Program-made: the position numbers and the translations under genes | Source of the DNA: JANXSF01 sp043745195 | GTDB lineage: Bacteria; Acidobacteriota; Terriglobia; Bryobacterales; Bryobacteraceae | DNA: 5,939 bases | NCBI GenBank assembly: GCA_043745195.1 | Contig: JAYTTF010000128.1 | Span: 1-5,939 of the forward strand | Direction: 5' to 3' | In this document: positions 1 to 5,825 of the stretch, piece by piece | Layout of the letters: each line of letters begins with the position of its first letter | Position numbering within the stretch: the stretch's first letter is position 1 | The notes under the pieces: model-generated | What the model was told of the DNA's origin: nothing | The model's input: only the letters and a program-made list of their open reading frames with translations | The model's database searches: none

Positions 1-1250
1 CGCGCCGAAAGATCCTTCACAACATCAGGGTGCTTGGCAGCCAAATCAAACTTCTCTTCGCGATCTTCATTGTGGCGAAACAGATACTTCTTATCATCCT
101 GAGTAACTAACTTCCACTCATTGTGGAAAACTGCGTGGAAGTCTCCGTGCGCAAAAAATAAGTCTTCCCGTGGCTCCGTTTTGCCCGCCAACAGCGTGCT
201 CCAAACATTCTTTCCATCGAACGGTTTCCTATTTCCTGTCTTAATGCCAACAGCCGCCGCAAGCGTTGGAAACACGTCCATCACCGTCATGATTTGTTTC
301 GATTCCCCCACTGGAACCTTCCCCGGCCAATGCAGAATCCCAGGGGATCGGATGCCGCCTTCAAACGTTTGCGCCTTGCCACCGCGCAATGGCACGTTGG
401 TTGCCGCCTGACCAATGGGGCCGCCATTATCGCTGAAGAACAGAATCAAAGTGTCATTAGCCATACCTTCTTCTTGCACCGTTTTGCGGATCAGCCCAAT
501 GGCCCTATCCATGGCATCCACCATGGCTGCAAACGTACGCCGCTTTTCGTTGCCGATTCGCTTACTGTACTTTTCAATGAGTTCTGGTGGAGCCTGCAAT
601 GGAGCATGCGGCGCATTGAACGGCACATACAAAAACAGCGGCTTAGACTTGTCCCTCGAACGAATTATTCTGGAAGCTTCCTTGGCCACTAAGTCAGTTG
701 TATAACCTTTTTCAACCAACGCCTTCCCGTCGCGATGCCAATCAAGTCCGCCATCGCGATAGTGCTCAAAGTAATCCAAAGCCCCATTCACGTGCCCATA
801 AGAATGATCGAAGCCTCTTTGATTTGGCAGAAACGCTTTCTTCGCATGACCCAAATGCCACTTGCCGGTCATCGCCGTTTCATATCCTGCGTCCTTAAAC
901 GTTTGTGGCAGGAAGTGTTCCTCCACCGGTACCCCATAGGTTTCCCAGGGACGAATCACGGTATAAATTACTCCCAACCGCATGGGGGATCGGCCAGTCA
1001 TCAAAGCAGAACGGGTGGGCGAACAAACCGGGAATACATAGTAACGCTCCAGCCGCAATCCTTCTTTGGCCAGCCTGTCAATGTTAGGAGTGTCGATTTC
1101 ACCGCCGCGATAGGCAACGTCAGAGGTTCCAAGGTCGTCTGCAAGAAGGATGATCACATTCGGCTTTTTTGCATCCCTCCTGCTGTTTTGACCGGAAGAT
1201 GTTGCAGCCATCAGGGGCAGCGTCAGAAATTGGCGGCGGTTAAAAGACAT
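1..1250 (-). CDS. Type I (formylglycine-dependent) sulfatase, 3' end truncated by window edge
   Basis: The open minus-strand frame runs from an ATG at 1250-1248 to the left edge, giving 416 codons without a stop. The protein should hydrolyse a sulfate ester, probably on a polysaccharide or glycan; the substrate cannot be read from the sequence. Hallmarks visible: the metal-binding DD at residues 38-39; the signature CSPTR at 76-80, with Cys76 as the residue matured to formylglycine, followed by SALMTGR; GKWHLG at 129-134; NAPH at 212-215; SDNGG at 273-277; and Lys292 just before EGGIR at 297-301. The N-terminus has NRRQFL at 4-9 followed by a short hydrophobic stretch, which resembles a Tat or Sec leader and suggests export. 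The start is fixed by two in-frame TAG stops just upstream. An AGGAGGT complement lies 17 nt before the ATG, an unusually long spacing. Relatives are usually about 450-500 residues, so only a short C-terminal part should be missing. Family assignment is secure; subfamily is not. Confidence 0.95.
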   Translation of the reverse strand, partial: MSFNRRQFLTLPLMAATSSGQNSRRDAKKPNVIILLADDLGTSDVAYRGGEIDTPNIDRLAKEGLRLERYYVFPVCSPTRSALMTGRSPMRLGVIYTVIRPWETYGVPVEEHFLPQTFKDAGYETAMTGKWHLGHAKKAFLPNQRGFDHSYGHVNGALDYFEHYRDGGLDWHRDGKALVEKGYTTDLVAKEASRIIRSRDKSKPLFLYVPFNAPHAPLQAPPELIEKYSKRIGNEKRRTFAAMVDAMDRAIGLIRKTVQEEGMANDTLILFFSDNGGPIGQAATNVPLRGGKAQTFEGGIRSPGILHWPGKVPVGESKQIMTVMDVFPTLAAAVGIKTGNRKPFDGKNVWSTLLAGKTEPREDLFFAHGDFHAVFHNEWKLVTQDDKKYLFRHNEDREEKFDLAAKHPDVVKDLSA

Positions 1251-1304
1251 AGTGTTGATATTCTACTACCTCCTGAAGTTTTCTTTACCTATCGCCGATA
1301 AATG

Positions 1305-1310
1305 AAGGAG
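1305..1310 (+). promoter_or_regulatory. Shine-Dalgarno AAGGAG deciding the ATPase start
   Basis: AAGGAG lies 9 nt before the ATG at 1320. It falls inside the longer reading frame that begins at an ATG at 1302, which has no good ribosome site of its own. This favours the 1320 start. Confidence 0.7.
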
Positions 1311-1319
1311 CGAATACTT

Positions 1320-2840
1320 ATGGACACGTCCAGCCTTCGAAGTTTGTCATCCATTCTTTTTAAACAGAAAGAAACCCTAGCAGCCGGGGTTGCCGCAAAA
1401 GTGCTGGAGGCTGAGCAATCCCTGCAGCAGGCTCCACCTTCGGGATACACAGTAGAGGCAGAAGATCCGGACTCACAATCAACGGAACGTGCGGAATCCT
1501 TTTTTGAAAGGGACGAGCAGGAATCAAGTTCTATCGCCAATGCTGCAGAATTGCGCCCCCCAACACCTGAAACAATTGAGCACACCGGACTAACAGTAAA
1601 ACTGATTGAGCAGTTAATCGTGAAGTTGATTTATTATCGCGGTGAAATTGTAGGGCGTGAGTTGGCTGGCGAACTAGGGCTGCAATTCAGCGTGATCGAA
1701 CACATCATTGATGGCTTGAAGCGAAATCATCATGTGATCGTGAAGAGTTCACTGGGCGTCGGTATGGTTTCCTCACGGTTTGAACTTTCCGATAGCGGCA
1801 GGGAATTAGCACGTGAATATATTGATTCCAATGCCTATGCGGGAAAAGCTCCCGTACCGTTGTTTCAATACGTAGACATCGTTCGACGGCAAAAGGCTCG
1901 GGATTCCTGGCTCAACATGGAAATGCTGAAAGATTGCTACAAGCACATGGTAGTGACCGATCAGATTCTGAACCAGATTGGTCCTGCGGTGAATGCCGGC
2001 AAATCCTTCTTGATTTACGGTATGCCAGGCAATGGCAAAACTTATCTGGCAGAAGCGTTGCACCACCTGGACAAAACCATGATCTATATTCCCTATGCGA
2101 TTGAGCACCAGGGTTTGATCATTCAGATGTTCGATCCTCTGTATCATACTCCGGAAGACGAGCCGGTTGATTCTATGTCCGTTTCATCGTCCATCAGTAA
2201 TGTTAGCGGAGCGCATGACCGTCGTTGGTTCCGCTCTCGTCGCCCATTCATTGTGAGTGGTGGCGAACTCACTCTGGAAACCTTAGATTTGAGCTACAAC
2301 GCGGTGGCCAAGACCTACGACGCCCCCCTTCATATGAAGGCCAACAACGGCATCTACCTGATTGATGACTTTGGCCGCCAGAAAGTGACTCCGGCTGAAG
2401 TGTTGAATCGCTGGATCATTCCCATGGAACGCCGGATCGATTTCTTAAGTTTCCAGAACGGTTCTAAGATGCATGTTCCCTTTGAAGTGTTTCTGGTGTT
2501 TTCCACTAATTTGAAACCCAACGATTTGGGCGACGAAGCGTTTCTTCGCCGCATCCAGTACAAGATGTTGATGAAAAGTCCTGACGAATTTGAGTTCGCC
2601 TCCATTTTCAAGAAATTCGCCGAATCTCAGGGACTCAACGCAACCCCGAAAATGATCGTAGATTTTCTGGAGAAGCATTACCGCAAAGCGAAAAAGGCCC
2701 GCCGACGCTGTCATCCGCGCGATATTCTTACCCACGCCGTTGACATCATCCGGTTCGAGAGAAGGCCCTGGGAGTTGACTACCGAAGTTCTAGATCACGC
2801 CTTTGAAAGCTGCTTTGTGGCTGTGGACGAGGAAATTTAA
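1320..2840 (+). CDS. AAA+ ATPase with N-terminal winged-helix-like domain (506 aa)
   Basis: A probable cytoplasmic ATP-driven remodelling protein whose target is unknown. Numbered from the ATG at 1320, residues ~20-87 are an acidic, low-complexity, Ser/Glu-rich linker. Residues ~91-168 look like a winged helix (ELAGELGLQFSVIEHIIDGL, then a basic wing). The AAA+ core has Walker A GMPGNGKT at 234-241, Walker B YLIDDFG at 346-352 (Asp349-Asp350), a sensor-1-like STN at 395-397 and candidate arginine fingers Arg410-Arg411 in FLRRIQYKM. Between the Walker motifs is a long insert with HDRRWFRSRRP from 299 and GGELTLETLDL. I recognise this insert as typical of an uncharacterised bacterial ATPase family sometimes annotated as a chaperone-like ATPase associated with Flp pilus assembly; that label is from memory and weak. 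The C-terminus is a helical lid-like region. An in-frame ATG at 1302 would add six residues but lacks a ribosome site. The next gene follows after 59 bp, so co-transcription is likely. The AAA+ assignment is firm; the role is not known. Confidence 0.9.
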   Translation: MDTSSLRSLSSILFKQKETLAAGVAAKVLEAEQSLQQAPPSGYTVEAEDPDSQSTERAESFFERDEQESSSIANAAELRPPTPETIEHTGLTVKLIEQLIVKLIYYRGEIVGRELAGELGLQFSVIEHIIDGLKRNHHVIVKSSLGVGMVSSRFELSDSGRELAREYIDSNAYAGKAPVPLFQYVDIVRRQKARDSWLNMEMLKDCYKHMVVTDQILNQIGPAVNAGKSFLIYGMPGNGKTYLAEALHHLDKTMIYIPYAIEHQGLIIQMFDPLYHTPEDEPVDSMSVSSSISNVSGAHDRRWFRSRRPFIVSGGELTLETLDLSYNAVAKTYDAPLHMKANNGIYLIDDFGRQKVTPAEVLNRWIIPMERRIDFLSFQNGSKMHVPFEVFLVFSTNLKPNDLGDEAFLRRIQYKMLMKSPDEFEFASIFKKFAESQGLNATPKMIVDFLEKHYRKAKKARRRCHPRDILTHAVDIIRFERRPWELTTEVLDHAFESCFVAVDEEI

Positions 2841-2899
2841 GAACAAGATGCACGGTTTCAGGGACTTCAGCGTCAGGCTTATTAGGAGTACTGCGAGCC

Positions 2900-3643
2900 A
2901 TGCGCAATCTGTTCCTGCCAGTTGTAATCCTCTTTACGGTTGACGCCCAACCGGCCAACCAGAATATTGATCGGGTGTTGTACTTCAAACACATCGAATC
3001 CATCCAAGACCTTCGAGAGGCTGTAACCGTGGTTCGATCAATAACCCAGATCGCCAAAGCCACCCTGGACGCAACCCAAAAAACTTTGACACTGACTGCA
3101 CCCGCTGGCCAAGCAGCCACCGCCGAATGGTTATTTAACCAGTTGGATCAATTAGTAAAGCCGGAAGCTGCTGCTGCTGAATTCACCACCGATAGTGGCG
3201 ACTTAGTGCGAGTGTTTTACTTCGCACAACCTTTAACCAACCAGGAGCTTCAAGAAGTTGCCACCGTGGTTCGATCCACTGGCGAGTTGAGGCGCCTTTT
3301 CGTGTATAGCCCAAGCCGGGCAATGGTAGTTCGTGGATCGGCTGCCGACTTACGGCTTGCCGCATGGCTTTTCAAGGAATTCGATCAGCCGTCGAATCGT
3401 CCCGGGTTCGCTCCTCGTGTCAATGAGTATAGATTGTTTGAAAATGAAGACGACATATTGCAGGTTTTCTATTTGGCACGAACCAAGACGGTGCAGCGAT
3501 TGCAGGGAATTGCAACAGAAGTACGCACTACAATCCAGATTCCCCGACTGTTCACCAGCAACTTGCATCGTGCAATCGTGGTGCGCGGCACTGCTGCACA
3601 GCTTGCACGGGCGGCTCAATTAATAGAGCAAAGCGACCGTTAA
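2900..3643 (+). CDS. Probably exported protein with three tandem secretin-N-like repeats (247 aa)
   Basis: I do not recognise a named gene. Residues 1-16 look like a short Sec signal (Met-Arg, hydrophobic LFLPVVILF, possible cleavage after VDA), predicting a periplasmic or surface protein. The rest consists of three related units at ~24-84, 102-163 and 186-247. Each starts with a strand like VxYF or VFYF/VFYL, continues with a helix ending in VVR or EVR, then a strand pair (for example RAMVVRGSAADL, RAIVVRGTAAQL), and closes with an Ala-rich helix ending near D(Q/R). That alternation, with the V(R)G-x-A-x-x-L-x-x-A core, resembles the secretin N-domain (PF03958-like) fold used for ring assembly in GspD/PilQ-type secretins. 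There is no secretin barrel. The first repeat is the most divergent, having AP in place of RG. AGGAG at 2884-2888 sits 11 nt before the ATG. Position after the ATPase gene suggests one operon. The function is inferred only as protein-protein assembly or scaffolding in the envelope. Confidence 0.8.
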   Translation: MRNLFLPVVILFTVDAQPANQNIDRVLYFKHIESIQDLREAVTVVRSITQIAKATLDATQKTLTLTAPAGQAATAEWLFNQLDQLVKPEAAAAEFTTDSGDLVRVFYFAQPLTNQELQEVATVVRSTGELRRLFVYSPSRAMVVRGSAADLRLAAWLFKEFDQPSNRPGFAPRVNEYRLFENEDDILQVFYLARTKTVQRLQGIATEVRTTIQIPRLFTSNLHRAIVVRGTAAQLARAAQLIEQSDR

Positions 3644-3889
3644 TCACAACAACGCATTCATTCCATAGAACCATCTATATAAAAATGTCCCGGCGCACGC
3701 TTGAGTAATTGAATCATCACGACCTCGCCACGGTTTTACTGCCATTTCAGGCGCCACGGCGAATTAGATAGCCGAACTCAGGTGGTCGCGAGTATACCGC
3801 TGGACACGTCGTTTAAGACCGATTCCCCACCAAGCCCCCATCCTTAGCTTTACTTTGAAAGCTGTACGAACCTGATTCAAACATTAAGG
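3644..3889. other. Intergenic region upstream of the GntR operon promoter
   Basis: No convincing gene is present. I see a direct repeat CGCCACGG at 3726-3733 and 3752-3759, and a small perfect hairpin (AGCTTT at 3846-3851, AAAGCT at 3858-3863, 6-nt loop). No clear Rho-independent terminator follows the repeat-protein gene, because no stem with a T-run is seen. Read-through towards the next operon, or Rho-dependent termination, is possible. Confidence 0.5.
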
Positions 3890-3917
3890 TTGACAAGCAA
3901 ATAGTTCGCTGTATACT
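3890..3917 (+). promoter_or_regulatory. Sigma70-type promoter of the GntR/DUF1648 operon
   Basis: A perfect -35 box TTGACA at 3890-3895 is separated by 16 nt from a TATACT -10 box at 3912-3917. The expected transcription start is near 3924, leaving a leader of only about 13 nt before the ATG at 3937. It is the best promoter match I see in the window. Confidence 0.8.
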
Positions 3918-3936
3918 GTACGTGTATAGTGTACAG
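3909..3936. promoter_or_regulatory. Inverted-repeat operator candidate overlapping -10 and transcription start
   Basis: The arms CTGTATACT (3909-3917) and AGTGTACAG (3928-3936) are inverted repeats matching at 8 of 9 positions, with a 10-nt spacer. A second, exact pair, TGTAC (3917-3921) and GTACA (3931-3935), is nested with a different centre. The element covers the -10 box, the expected start site and the base before the ATG, which suits steric repression. Binding by the adjacent GntR protein is inferred from position and from the autoregulation common among YtrA-type regulators. Confidence 0.65.
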
Positions 3937-4329
3937 ATGAAAGACCTCGCCATCCAAGTTGACCCGAATTCCACTGTACCGGCCTATCGACAGATTGTGG
4001 ATCAGTTCCGCCATTACCTGGTTGAAGGGGAGCTTGTTCCAGAAGATCAACTTCCTGGCGTTCGGCATCTTGCAATGGATTTAGGGGTCCACTTCAACAC
4101 GGTTGCAGAGGCCTATCGGACCTTGGCTCAGGAAGGTTGGGTGGAAGTATCACAAGGCAAGTCAGTGCGCGTGTTGAGGCGAAGTGAGTTTCCGGTGCAG
4201 TCGAAAGAAATTGAAGTGGCATTCCGGCAAAAGCTGCGAATGTTGATCGCGGAAATGCGCGGCAGCGGGCTATCGGTTGAAACGGTAGACCGGGAACTGC
4301 GCAATGCTGCGGAAGGGATGAAATCATGA
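3937..4329 (+). CDS. GntR-family transcriptional regulator, YtrA subfamily (130 aa)
   Basis: A small DNA-binding repressor. Residues ~14-79 form the GntR winged helix: PAYRQIVDQFRHYLVEGEL, then QLPGVRHLAMDLGVHFNTV as the helix-turn-helix and AYRTLAQEGWVEV leading into the wing. LPGVR stands where most relatives have LPSVR. The C-terminal ~45 residues are just two predicted helices, too short for the larger effector domains of FadR or HutC types, so the YtrA subfamily fits, as does the total length. I start at the ATG at 3937. A GTG at 3922 in the same frame lies within the expected promoter/start-site region and is unlikely. There is no clear Shine-Dalgarno, and the leader is probably very short. 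The stop overlaps the start of the membrane-protein gene (ATGA at 4326-4329), so the two should be translationally coupled. YtrA-type regulators usually control an ABC transporter; here the partner is a DUF1648-type membrane protein instead. Confidence 0.92.
   Translation: MKDLAIQVDPNSTVPAYRQIVDQFRHYLVEGELVPEDQLPGVRHLAMDLGVHFNTVAEAYRTLAQEGWVEVSQGKSVRVLRRSEFPVQSKEIEVAFRQKLRMLIAEMRGSGLSVETVDRELRNAAEGMKS
4311..4317 (+). promoter_or_regulatory. Ribosome binding site for the DUF1648 gene inside the gntR coding end
   Basis: GGAAGGG lies 8 nt before the ATG at 4326, within the last codons of the regulator gene. With the ATGA overlap it supports coupled translation from one mRNA. Confidence 0.6.
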
Positions 4330-5342
4330 AATGGGTTCCTATTTGCATAATTCTTTTTAATGGCTTGATGTTTTTTCTACTTCCTGCTTTTCAGCGACGG
4401 AACTTGTTCTTCGCTGTTCCTGTTGCAGAAGACTTCACTAGCTCTGATCGGGCGAAATCGCTGCTTCGGCGGTACCGACTGGTGAACTTTGCCGCTGTAT
4501 TGCTTGCCATTGGGGTTGTGTTTTCGCTGAATCATTTTGAGAAGTATATGGTTTGGTTGATGCTGGCGCAAATGGCTGTGGCCTTGGGCATGTTCGCTTG
4601 GATTCGCAATCGGATAGCATCCACAACCACTCCTCCTCCAGCTGCCGTTCATTCCGCTTCGCTGGCTGCTGAATCGCCTGAAGTGCGCGGCCTATGGGCC
4701 CTTTTGCTGCTTCCGTTTCTGATTTTGGTGGCCGCCGGAATGTATCTAAATGCTCACTGGGCAGATATCCCGCAACGATTTCCAATCCACTTTGATGCCG
4801 CTGGACCTAACGGCTGGAGCACCAAGAGTGTGAAGGGAGTTTATGGCATCCTGCTCTTCGGCGGATTGCTGCAATGCATTTTTCTTTTCATGATTTATGG
4901 CATTAAGACAGGAACGCGTCGCGCAGTCCCTGGCAGTCCGCGGATGCGATTTATGAAGGCAAATATCTGGATGTTGATAATTCTCCAATGGTTGTTGGGT
5001 ATTCTATTTGCCTATATTTCCTTGCTGCCTGTTATGACCTCAAAACCGGCCGGATGGCTGATTGGTGCATTCACAGTAGTCGTGGTTGGAATTTCAATGG
5101 CATTCACTGTCTATATCGTGAAACTGCAAGGGCAGGCTTCTGATTCGGAGAACACACCGGATTCCAGTTGGATCTGGGGAGGGATGTTTTACTACAATCC
5201 CGAGGACCCTGCGCTACTTGTAGAAAAGCGCATTGGGATAGGTTACACGTTCAATATGGCTAACCGCATGAGCTGGGGATTTTTCGCGATGGTGGTCTTG
5301 GTGGTGCTGTTACCAGTGGTGCTGAATATTTCGGCCCCCTGA
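4326..5342 (+). CDS. DUF1648-type polytopic membrane protein with C-terminal YYNP motif (338 aa)
   Basis: An integral inner-membrane protein with about eight hydrophobic segments near residues 3-22, 52-70, 74-93, 122-142, 171-192, 213-234, 243-263 and 316-335. After the fourth segment, residues ~145-168 carry the DUF1648 signature (P-x-RFPIHFDAAGPNGW, then STKS), the domain shared with the SdpI immunity protein of Bacillus subtilis. Near the C-terminus, before the last helix, residues ~281-310 (WIWGGMFYYNPEDPALLVEKR, then GIGYTFN) match a module I associate with DUF5808, which often accompanies DUF1648 in GntR-linked genes. The gene overlaps the regulator stop by 4 bp, so it belongs to that operon and is probably controlled by the upstream operator. 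The molecular function is unknown. A role in envelope stress or resistance to a membrane-active toxin is an analogy with SdpI, not shown by the sequence. It is longer than SdpI and lacks an obvious toxin gene nearby. Confidence 0.85.
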   Translation: MKWVPICIILFNGLMFFLLPAFQRRNLFFAVPVAEDFTSSDRAKSLLRRYRLVNFAAVLLAIGVVFSLNHFEKYMVWLMLAQMAVALGMFAWIRNRIASTTTPPPAAVHSASLAAESPEVRGLWALLLLPFLILVAAGMYLNAHWADIPQRFPIHFDAAGPNGWSTKSVKGVYGILLFGGLLQCIFLFMIYGIKTGTRRAVPGSPRMRFMKANIWMLIILQWLLGILFAYISLLPVMTSKPAGWLIGAFTVVVVGISMAFTVYIVKLQGQASDSENTPDSSWIWGGMFYYNPEDPALLVEKRIGIGYTFNMANRMSWGFFAMVVLVVLLPVVLNISAP

Positions 5343-5398
5343 GGGTTCTCGACAGGCGGCTTATGAGCCCTAACCGGCACCCTGTCTGTCCAATTCGT

Positions 5399-5482
5399 GA
5401 AATCCGGGACGGGGGTGCAATTTTTTGCCACTCTTCCGTAAGCAGAACATCTTCATTGTATTGCAGCCCCGTCCCGGATTTC
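5399..5482. repeat. Large imperfect inverted repeat, 23-bp arms, 38-nt loop
   Basis: The left arm at 5399-5421 (starts GAAATCCGGGACGGGG) and the right arm at 5460-5482 (ends CCCCGTCCCGGATTTC) are reverse complements with one mismatch (G5415 against G5466). The 38-nt loop at 5422-5459 starts with a T-run. No target-site duplication is evident in the flanks. It could be a REP- or MITE-like dispersed element, a structured 3' end of the upstream operon mRNA, or a small structured RNA. No T-run follows the right arm, so it is not a standard intrinsic terminator for the plus strand. Confidence 0.8.
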
Positions 5483-5695
5483 GCAGCCCTCCGCACCTTA
5501 CTCCCACGACGAGCCCCACGATTGAATTTAGAATCGAAGGAGCGCTCACTATTCAGGTGACAGATGGTTTCAACGCAACTGTCGGTGGGTACGGGAGTTG
5601 ATCTATGGGCGGTGCGTCAACTGCCGTTTTTGGGTTCAATGATGTTTGGCTCGGTGCACTGAACCGGGGATTCTCGTAGACAAATAGAGGACTTA

Positions 5696-5714
5696 GGGCA
5701 AGGGAGTGGGGGGG
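5696..5714 (+). other. Potential G-quadruplex motif
   Basis: GGG at 5696-5698 and 5702-5704 plus a seven-G run at 5708-5714 satisfy a four-run pattern with loops of 3, 3 and 1 nt on the plus strand. It is noncoding and lies between convergent genes. Folding and function are unproven. Confidence 0.35.
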
Positions 5715-5774
5715 CAAATTTGGCTGTAAAAAAGAAAGCTGGAGAGAAGAGGGAATCTCACGGCCCGCTTGGGG

Positions 5775-5807
5775 AAAAAAAAATGGCTGCCGAAGCAGCC
5801 ATTTTTT
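5775..5807 (-). terminator. Rho-independent terminator of the PEP-CTERM gene
   Basis: A perfect 7-bp stem (5784-5790 with 5795-5801) is flanked by nine A on the left and six T on the right. Read on the minus strand it is TGGCTGC-TTCG-GCAGCCA, a very stable C(UUCG)G tetraloop, followed by nine T. It starts 24 nt after the minus-strand stop codon. The right-hand T6 could also let it stop plus-strand transcripts, so it may work in both directions. Confidence 0.93.
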
Positions 5808-5825
5808 CAAGATCCGAAAGGAATC

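Larger units (their letters stand above)
5343..5774. other. Gene-free convergent intergenic region
   Basis: No credible coding sequence on either strand. The short open frames here have no domain-like composition and no ribosome site. Contents: a weak inverted pair GACAGG (5351-5356) and CCTGTC (5381-5386), enclosing a GGCT/AGCC mini-hairpin; the large inverted repeat at 5399-5482; an AGTTGA/TCAACT pair (5596-5601, 5617-5622); and a G-run cluster at 5696-5714. No stem with a following T-run marks a clear terminator for the plus-strand operon. Confidence 0.6.

Noticed and set aside
121..1301. Several plus-strand open frames across 121-1301
   Set aside because: They lie antisense to the sulfatase, whose full set of family motifs in one continuous frame proves the minus strand is coding.
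1302..1319. ATG at 1302 as start of the AAA+ ATPase
   Set aside because: No ribosome site precedes it, whereas AAGGAG sits 9 nt before the in-frame ATG at 1320.
3658..3717. Minus-strand 19-codon frame starting ATG ATT CAA, with a GAGG upstream
   Set aside because: Too short to distinguish from chance, with a stop just upstream in frame and no recognised peptide family; could be a gene relic at most.
3726..3759. Direct repeat CGCCACGG, 26 bp apart, as a possible regulator site or CRISPR-like unit
   Set aside because: Only two 8-bp copies with unrelated sequence around them, too short and too few to support either reading.
3922..3936. GTG at 3922 as start of the GntR regulator, adding five residues
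   Set aside because: It falls at or before the expected transcription start and inside the operator; the ATG at 3937 matches the usual N-terminus of the family.
5363..5560. 65-codon plus-strand frame downstream of the DUF1648 gene
   Set aside because: It spans the inverted repeat, has no ribosome site or domain-like composition, and starts within a hairpin-rich noncoding stretch.
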